DNA from: Apophysomyces variabilis
Taxonomy: Eukaryota; Mucoromycota; Mucoromycetes; Mucorales; Mucoraceae
NCBI GenBank assembly: GCA_002749535.1
Contig: MZZL01000399.1
Span: 186,001 to 250,000, forward strand
Reading direction: 5' to 3'
Length of the DNA: 64,000 nt
In this document: in pieces, positions 57,005 through 64,000 of the stretch
Layout: each line of letters begins with the position of its first letter
How positions within the stretch are numbered: the first letter of the stretch is position 1
Made by a program: the position numbers and the translations under genes
Notes under the pieces: model-generated
What the model was told of the DNA's origin: nothing
The model's database searches: none
What the model saw: the letters and a program-made list of their open reading frames with translations, nothing else

Positions 57005-60000
57005 ATGGCTCCCGCTGCCGATGGCTTGATCCGCTTAAGAGACCCTATCGAAGATGCTTCGCGACATAAGAGAGAAAGAACTCACTCTTATGCGAAATTC
57101 TCCCAAGAGTCTTTACACAGTTTCCGCTTTTCTACAACATTGAATCGAATGGATCTCCTAGAGTTGCGTAAGACGACAATGCATCGATCGATTGACTTTA
57201 TGAGAAACACGGAAAAAGACTGGACAATGCCAAAGAATTTTCCTTCTGCATCTTTATCGCTCGATATACGATCAAAGACAAAAAGCGTTGGAAGCCCGGT
57301 CAATCGCATTCAAAAGGATTTGAGTATGCTTCAGCTTGGCAAACATCGTCGACGGACGAGTAATCCCTTACCTGATATCCGTGAACAAGATTCTTCACGA
57401 CGGTCATCCTCTAATTCATCTTCCAGTTCCTCGACTTCTCCCTCTTCAGCGACCTCCTCTTCCGCGGATGACGATGTTCACCCACTTTTTTCCCACTTCT
57501 CTCAATCAACTTTGCATAACCCAACCCGCTTTCTTCCTCAAAACCAAGCAATATTAACAACCTATGAAGACTGGCGCATCATCTTAACAAACGATATTGC
57601 AGCCTTTGTACTTGTCGGCAACGGTGGAGGATGCAATCATGGACTTGTAGGGAAGTCTGTGCTGGATTTCATTGCACCTTCCTTCCACGAAAGGTTGAAG
57701 GAGATGATTGCCAAAAGACGCTCAGAACTGAATCATCTGGAGGATAATGCTGGAGGCATGGTTTTGGTGTGTGGCAACGTGGTACGTGAAATCGGTTAGA
57801 GCGAAAAGTCGGGAAAATACTTGAAAAGAACTAACTTTTTTTTTGCGCAGCTTCCTATCGTAAAACAAGATGGATTCAGGTCGGCTGCTTCGCTTTGGCT
57901 TAAAGAAAAACGGAATGATGCCGGATCTTCTGTCTACATTTGGATATTCGAGGAGGTGTTTGAGAGTTTAATACACGTCTCAGTCAATAACGAGGTAACA
58001 TTTGGAAAAATAAGAGAAGAACACAAGATTATAAGACCGCAAGCTAAACTATAACGTAAATCACACCCCATTAGGGTACTATTTCCTACGTTGACGAAGG
58101 CGTTCAAGAACTCTATGGTTACAAGGTTGAAGATCTTTTGAACAAATCAGTGTCTGTTCTATTACCGACCTTGGAACGAATCGATGGAAAATACGTTTGG
58201 CAAGATATTAATCGATTGAGATTCTTTGGAAGTCGAACCAAATTTGGGGCGAACTTCCCTATTGTTGCCAAAATGCACGATGTTTCTGCTATTGGTTCCA
58301 CACCATGTTTCACGATCCGCATCACGTCGATTCCAATGATTGCTGGGCTTGTGACAGTGCGGCGAGATGGTATCATTGAAGGATGTAACGAAGTATTTGT
58401 AGAATATATGTTTGGGTTCACCCAAGACGAGCTTGTGAAAGGATCCAAACATATAGGCGATTTACTACCCCAATTTCCAATAATACTTTCTAATCTACAA
58501 CGCGACGACTTGTTGCAATCTGGCATCATCATCAATAACGTGATTTGTCGGAAACTTCTCGCTGGATCTAGCACCTCAATGGATGAGTACACTAAAGGAA
58601 AACGACTGACCCAAGCACCCAACGGACAAAACCTACCAGTTCTAATTGCACTGCACAGAGATGGAACACCATTTGAAATCCAACTGCAGCTCAAACTCGT
58701 CGAGGGCTCAGACGATGTCTGCGCGCTGTGGATCACCTTCGACCGAGAACAAACATTTGGTAGATTTGGTCATGTGAAGAATGTAAGCGCAGGTTCTGCT
58801 GAGGTAAAACCAAGTCCGCAAGAGGGATCAGAGGCTCCGGCACCTAAATTTGTAGCCAAAGCGCCAACACAAAGATTTGTGTACCATGGCGTGGAGAACA
58901 CCAACCAGACAACAGCATCTGTCACACGCGCATCGCATGACACGGTCGTTCCTGGTTCATCGCCCGATACCCAACCACAAACGAACAGCGCGACCCCGGC
59001 TGCCCTCGATCCACCTCTCTATTCCGCGCAAACCAAGAAGGTTTCCATTAAAGATTACGCTATTCTTGAAAACCTCGGACAAGGTGCTTATGGCCTAGTC
59101 AAATTGGCTGTACGCATAGATGATCCGGAAAAGGTATAAGAAAATGAACTTGCAGCTCGTTCGATCATCTCATTGTCGGTCCATCACACACAGAAAAAGG
59201 TAGTGATAAAGTATGTCATTAAATCGCGTATACTGGTCGATTGCTGGACAAGGGATCGCAAGCTGGGCATGTTGCCAGTAGAGATCCATATTCTGCACAC
59301 ATTACGGAAGATTCCTCACGTAAACTGTGGCGATATGTGTAAGTGGAAGGAAGCTGTTTATCTGTCTTTGTGATTCCTAAACTGGAAGATTAGTGGATTA
59401 TTTCGAGGACGATGATTACTATTATATTGTCATGGAGTTACATGGAGCTGGCATGGATCTCTTTGATTATATTGAGCTCAAGAACGGCATGGTCGAGTCC
59501 GAAATCCGTATGATCTTCAAACAAGTGGCGCTTGCAGTCAGACATTTACATAGCCATAAGATCGTTCATCGTGATATCAAGGATGAAAACGTAGTGCTCG
59601 ATCATAATGGTGGCGCCAGACTTATCGATTTCGGCAGTGCTGCTTACCTGAAGCCTGGCCGTCGTTACGATACGTTTGTGGGGACACTTGACTACGCAGC
59701 ACCTGAGATCTTACGGGGACAAACGTACCAAGGTCCTCCTCAAGATGTTTGGGCCTTGGGGATATTACTTTACACACTCATTTACAGAGAAACACCCTTT
59801 TATTCCGTAGATGAAATTCTGGACGGCGAACTTCGAGTTCCCAGTGTCCCAGTACCAGGTAAAATCAGTGGATACATACAAAAAAAAGCAAAGAATAGAT
59901 AACTTAAAACGAATCATTGTGTTCTTTTATTTTCTAGGGGCAATGCACATCTTACGGAGAATGCTCGACCGGCAAGTTTCCCAGCGGCCTACCATCGATC

Positions 60001-60032
60001 AAGTACTTGCTGATGAATGGTTACAGGAGTAA
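57005..60032 (+). CDS. PAS domain-containing serine/threonine kinase (PASK/Psk-type)
   Basis: Six exons (57005-57781, 57851-57994, 58075-59133, 59194-59338, 59394-59858, 59938-60032) give 894 residues, all in phase. A disordered, Ser-rich N-terminus (RRSSSNSSSSSSTSPSSAT) precedes two PAS regions: one around ILTNDIAAFVLVGNG and ISYVDEGVQELYGYK, the other at GLVTVRRDGIIEGCNEVFVEY. The C-terminal kinase domain has ENLGQGAYGLVKLA, VVIKYVIKS (ATP lysine), HRDIKDEN (Asp about 769), DFG (about 787) and AAPEIL, with WTRDRKLG typical of PASK. The order matches yeast Psk1/Psk2, which couple sugar and energy state to translation and glycogen use. It should act in the cytosol. Confidence 0.92.
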
Positions 60033-60583
60033 AATCCTCTCTCTTACCTGTCATCCCGCCCATTTTCCCTTTTCTTTTTGGAAGGTTCGTCCTTCTTTTA
60101 TTCTTTGCAACATAGGCAAAACGTACATACATGCATGGCTGTCCTTTTTTCATTTTTTTTTCTACGTCTTTTCTCTATAATTTCGCTCTTCCCATTCCTT
60201 TTGTCCTTTTCAAGATTTTTCTTCGTTATACAAATAGTTCATCATAGCAAACATCTTCTGTACATTTGTTCACTTTTTCTTTTCTTTTTCCTTTCTTTTG
60301 TCTATTGAATGGGACTATACGCTATATTTAAGTAAATTGCGTCTATGGAGAACCCGCGTTTTTAAATCAATGTTTTTCAGAAGGAAATCTTGTATGACGA
60401 AGCTTACCATATATATGTCTCTGTTTTAGCAAAAAGAGTAGATTAATAGATATGTATGACTGAATATATAACTGGCAAGTGCATGGTCTCAAGCTGGCCT
60501 CCACGGCAACAAGCCACTGAAAATAAATTAGGCGACGGGGGGCAGCCAGGTGTTGCTTGAACTTTCAGTCCTCTCTCTCCGCC
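60033..60583. other. Intergenic, PASK 3' flank and next promoter
   Basis: Very T/C-rich from 60.05 to 60.3 kb, fitting a transcript 3' region. No gene is supported. Confidence 0.5.
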
Positions 60584-61325
60584 ATGCTTAGAGCTGCCAT
60601 TAACTTACGTGGTAAAAGAAGCGAGAAGTGTGCAATGCAGAAAGATAGACTGACGAAACTTGACTTTTTTTTAATATTAATATTCCTCTTTTCCTGGGAA
60701 AAATAAAGCAGGCTCACAGCGTCGAGCTTTCCACGTCTCATGCTTGTCATTCGCCGAGAAACAGGCGACAAACACTGAGCAAATCGCCCAAAAATTGAAT
60801 CTCACATTCCGCACCGAGGGCATTTTTCAACGGGCCTTGACACACAAATCCTTTAAGCATGGCAAAGTTCCCACCAACGAACGTCTTGAGGAAATTGGTC
60901 AACGCGCCCTTGCACAGATGTTGACGGATGCAGCTGTAGAGTCACATGGTCCTAACGTGGAAGCCGATGTGTTGAAAACATTTGTACAACAACGTATGGC
61001 CTCGGAAACGTTGCAATCCCGATTTGATGCTCTCGGTTTGCATGAGGGTTGCCAGTACGATTTGGTAAGGAGACATGATGGTAATGCCTACCGTCTTTGT
61101 TATGAAAGAAAAAGTTCGACCTACTGATCACGATCCTATAGCCTCCGGGTAAGGTGGGTCCACTTGTTAAAGCCAAGGCTGTCAAGGCTGTCGTGGGAGC
61201 TGTATATCATGACCAGGTAAGAAAATGGAGGCAAAAGGGCAATTGTTTTTATTGTATGCTCAATGCGAATAACTGTGTAGGGATGGAATGCTACAAAAGA
61301 ATTTGTGAAGAAACACCTCTTGTAA
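60584..61325 (+). CDS. RNase III-fold mitochondrial ribosomal protein, mL57-like
   Basis: Four exons (60584-60611, 60709-61064, 61142-61216, 61281-61325) give 167 residues. The first exon plus the start of exon 2 forms a mitochondrial presequence (MLRAAINLRAGSQRRAFHVS). The RNase III fold follows: TFRTEGIFQRALTHKSFKHG, NERLEEIGQRAL and KAKAVKAVVGAVYHDQGW. In active RNase III the signature is ERLExLGD and a later acidic pair; here the Asp is Gln and the later acids are Lys, so it should be inactive. No double-stranded RNA-binding domain is present. Size and inactivity fit mL57 (yeast Mrpl15) of the mitochondrial large subunit; mL44 would be about twice as long. Confidence 0.7.
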
Positions 61326-61879
61326 AAAGGAAAAATAGACCAAAAAAATCAAAAACAATAAGTGATCTGTATATCTATAGACGAAAGAGTTTTACTTCCT
61401 TTCTATTCTTGGTTTTCTTCGTTTTTCCTTTATTGGTCGTCGATCGTGCAAAAACAAATTAAGAATAGAACTACAGATGATACACACAACAAAGGATCCA
61501 GAGCTTGTTCACTCTGAACCTTTATATATCCGATGTTTGGTGTGGATCATCTTATCATTGCATAGAAGACAATTGCTTCGATTTAGCATCAACGTTTGAT
61601 CAAACAAACACCCTGTTAATAAGTGTTCAATTGCCAGAACGAATAATCGCTCGCTCGTAAAGTATATACATCCTGTAGAAGTGTAGCCAACCCAAGCAAT
61701 TGATTTTAATGCCTACAATATGAAACAGAAAGCGATTGGGTTGTTCGTTATTTTATGATCAGGAAAAGATCAATATGGTTCGACAGGATGTGTCTCGAGA
61801 AACCGTCACACGGTGTCGAGTGAATAGGAAATTGTTCGGTGCAGGAACATAGAGATTTCTTACGAAAGTGACGATCGAC
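61326..61879. other. Intergenic, promoter of the nucleoporin gene
   Basis: About 550 bp with no supported gene or clear element. Confidence 0.5.
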
Positions 61880-64000
61880 ATGCCAATTTCTTTAGCGGAA
61901 ACGGGAAGGATTGTATCAAGTGACATAGAACGCGATCACCAATATGAACAGGTGGACTTGAATGATCTACTAAAAGGTAGTGGAAAAGAAAACTATATAA
62001 CGACGTTGAAGCCAGTAACTCATGGTGTTCAACATCCACTCTGCAGGCCCCGTTTCCGAGAATTATGTAAAGAACGTACATGGATCCGAACCATTCTTTG
62101 TGGAATCGCACAAAACTAAGCTTCCTGAGTCTTTAATGGAGCAGATTCAACGTAAAGTAGACGCGTTATAGCATACGCAAGGGCTCTTCTCAACACAACC
62201 TTGACTAAATTCGCACCTATCGATAGATTGGGACTGTCCTTATGCCATGGGTATTTTTGCGGAACTGGATCGAGCTTGGCTTATTGTGGGCCATCAGCTT
62301 TTTATTTGGAAATATAAGGATGGGTAATGTCTTTCTGAACACCGGGCTTTTGAGATGTTTTGCGATTAACGGCCGCATCGGCAGTTCTGATCTCTATGTC
62401 TACGAGGATCAGGATGAGATAATCACGCATGTGGGCACGGCACGCGCTAGACCGGGTGAGTTGAATGAGATTCTTCTGGATCTGGCACTTCGGATATGAG
62501 TGAAGTGACTAAAACTCGTCTCCATTTATTCCATACTTGAAAGGCGTTTTCACTAGCCATGTTGAATATGTACTTGTTGTCGGCACAGTATCACGCTTGA
62601 AGGTGTATGGTGTTTCGGTGGGTAAATTACCAGGATCGGATCACAAGGAGCATCGAACACAGTTTATGCTACATGAACGGAAAGGATTATCCGTGACAAC
62701 CCACCATGCACGCATGTTACATATGGCTGGATCAAAATCTGGGAGAATTTTCATAATCGGAAGTGATCACCATCTTTATGAGCTCAATTATCAAAAGGTA
62801 TATGGGCAGTTTAACCAGTCATTATTTTTAACAACGACTTAATCGATCCGAGCAGGATGTAAACATCTATATGTCCAGCCTTACATGTCATACTTCTCCC
62901 GCAGTAATGAAATATCTACCTGCTGCTCTCAGTTCAGTCCTGGCGATAGCACCCGAAGGTAATGATATGAAAGCACTTGAAATTAGATGCCATTTCTGTG
63001 TTTACTGAAGCTATTCCTAGTTCGAGTCAAGTCCATTGCCATAGACACCCATTGGGATTTCCTATATATCCTAACAGAAGATTCTGCCATCGAGGTAAAG
63101 TTTGGTTATCCAGATGGAAGTGTATGGCACATATTGTACGGAGATTAATGACTATGCCGTGGATATAGGTCGTTTATCTTGCTGATCCTAAAAACGCATT
63201 TCTTTCATTATCCAAGAAGACTAATATTAGAGAGGCAGCGAGTGTCAAATGCCCGAAGATCGCTGGATTAACAGAGTTTAAGATTGAATCTTTACATGTG
63301 ATCCCTCGAATTGATTCGCGGGAGAGCCATCTTTTTGCAGTGACATCGACTGGATTGCGCCTCTACTTCACCTGTCTTACGAACGATCTAAAGCTTGTTC
63401 ATGTTCGATTACCACCAGCTGCTGGTAAATTATGGATCAACTCTTCCAATAAGATACACCGTTCGTACTATCACAATGGCATATTCATGGCTTCCGAACG
63501 TGAACAAAGTGCGAAAGATAGTCTGCTTGTTACCTGTCAAGAACTTAATCTACAACACGGCCAGGATGGGGACGGGAAGGTAGGTGACATAGTCTGGACA
63601 TAATGCCGGATATTAATCATGTTCAAGCCATTATTATCAGAAAGTTACTGCGTCGTTAAAAGCGATGGAAAAATATGGGACATTGCTGAAATCACCGGCC
63701 CGCGCCCAAAGAAGTACTATCTGCATGAAATTGCTGATGAGCCATCGACCTTGCCTAGACAGTTCATGCTGATGACCGATAAAGGATTTACCACCCTCAG
63801 CAAACAAAGACCAATTGATATGCTTCACAAACTGTTGCAGCAAAGTAAAGACTTAAATATGGATACCGAAAACGTCGACTCCTTCATTCGATATTATGGA
63901 GCCATCGAAACGAGCGCGTTATGCTTAAGTTATATATGTACAAACGCTCACTCATATCTTGATCATGGTACGTAAAAACTCGTCCTAATTGTAGTTGCCT
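61880..64000 (+). CDS. Nucleoporin Nup155/Nup170, 5' part (cut by the window end)
   Basis: Nine exons fit in phase: 61880-61976, 62047-62151, 62227-62323, 62385-62455, 62544-62797, 62856-62958, 63021-63094, 63169-63579, 63628-63967; the gene continues beyond the window. The encoded N-terminal beta-propeller has family signatures: MGIFAELDRAWLIVGHQLF, IWKYKDGSDLYVYEDQDE, VEYVLVVGTVSRLKVYGV, IDTHWDFLYILTEDSA, LFAVTSTGLRLYFT and LVHVRLPP. Nup155/Nup170 is an inner-ring scaffold subunit of the nuclear pore. The first exon includes a short variable N-terminus (MPISLAETGRIVSSDIERD). Together with NUP82 at 17.7 kb, this is the second pore subunit in the window. Confidence 0.85.

Noticed and set aside
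1..64000. CRISPR array, rRNA or organellar sequence
   Set aside because: No regularly spaced repeats or rRNA-like stretches were seen, and spliceosomal introns throughout show nuclear DNA.

Overview
This window is eukaryotic nuclear DNA from a filamentous fungus, most likely an early-diverging one (Mucoromycota, probably Mucorales). Genes carry many short GT-AG introns, mostly 45-110 bp, with CTAAC-like branch sites. The gene set (SerC, gephyrin-type MogA-MoeA fusion, PAS kinase, Nup82/Nup88, Nup155/Nup170, Eaf6, Pmp3, a membrane ADAM protease, a large membrane-anchored amidohydrolase) and Tc1-like transposase relics fit that group. I rebuilt exon structures by eye; for most genes every splice phase closes, which is the main support for the models. 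The order is a guess from gene content, not a computed placement.

Layout. 1-3.3 kb: decayed members of an uncharacterised multicopy family plus a Tc1/mariner transposase fragment. 3.4-8.5 kb: an RNA m5C methyltransferase-like gene and an 11-exon ADAM metalloprotease. 9.8-15.7 kb: a CocE/NonD-type hydrolase and a 928-residue two-domain amidohydrolase. 17.7-20.8 kb: Nup82/Nup88 (minus), divergent from an uncharacterised plus-strand gene. 23.7-25.0 kb: G-protein alpha subunit. 26.4-30.2 kb: a small I9-type inhibitor and a Mus7/Mms22-like repair protein (minus), divergent from EAF6. 32.2 kb: PMP3 family. 33.2-33.7 kb: a second Tc1 relic. 34.7-38.1 kb: gephyrin homologue convergent with a Shewanella-like phosphatase.

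38.8-55.1 kb is the unusual part. It is gene-poor and holds five minus-strand genes (38846, 42721, 47243, 52720, 54380). They share an architecture: a basic or hydrophobic N-terminus, a long Ser/Thr-rich linker, and one or two copies of a roughly 30-residue C-terminal helical-looking module that I do not recognise. Two of the genes are recent tandem duplicates. Between them sits a 1.64-kb element with CACTA termini and a CCA target duplication. A serine-biosynthesis gene (SerC) lies inside this stretch on the other strand.

57.0-64.0 kb returns to housekeeping content: PAS kinase, a catalytically dead RNase III-fold protein (probably mitochondrial ribosomal mL57), and the 5' part of Nup155/Nup170, cut by the window end. 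No rRNA, convincing tRNA or CRISPR array was seen.
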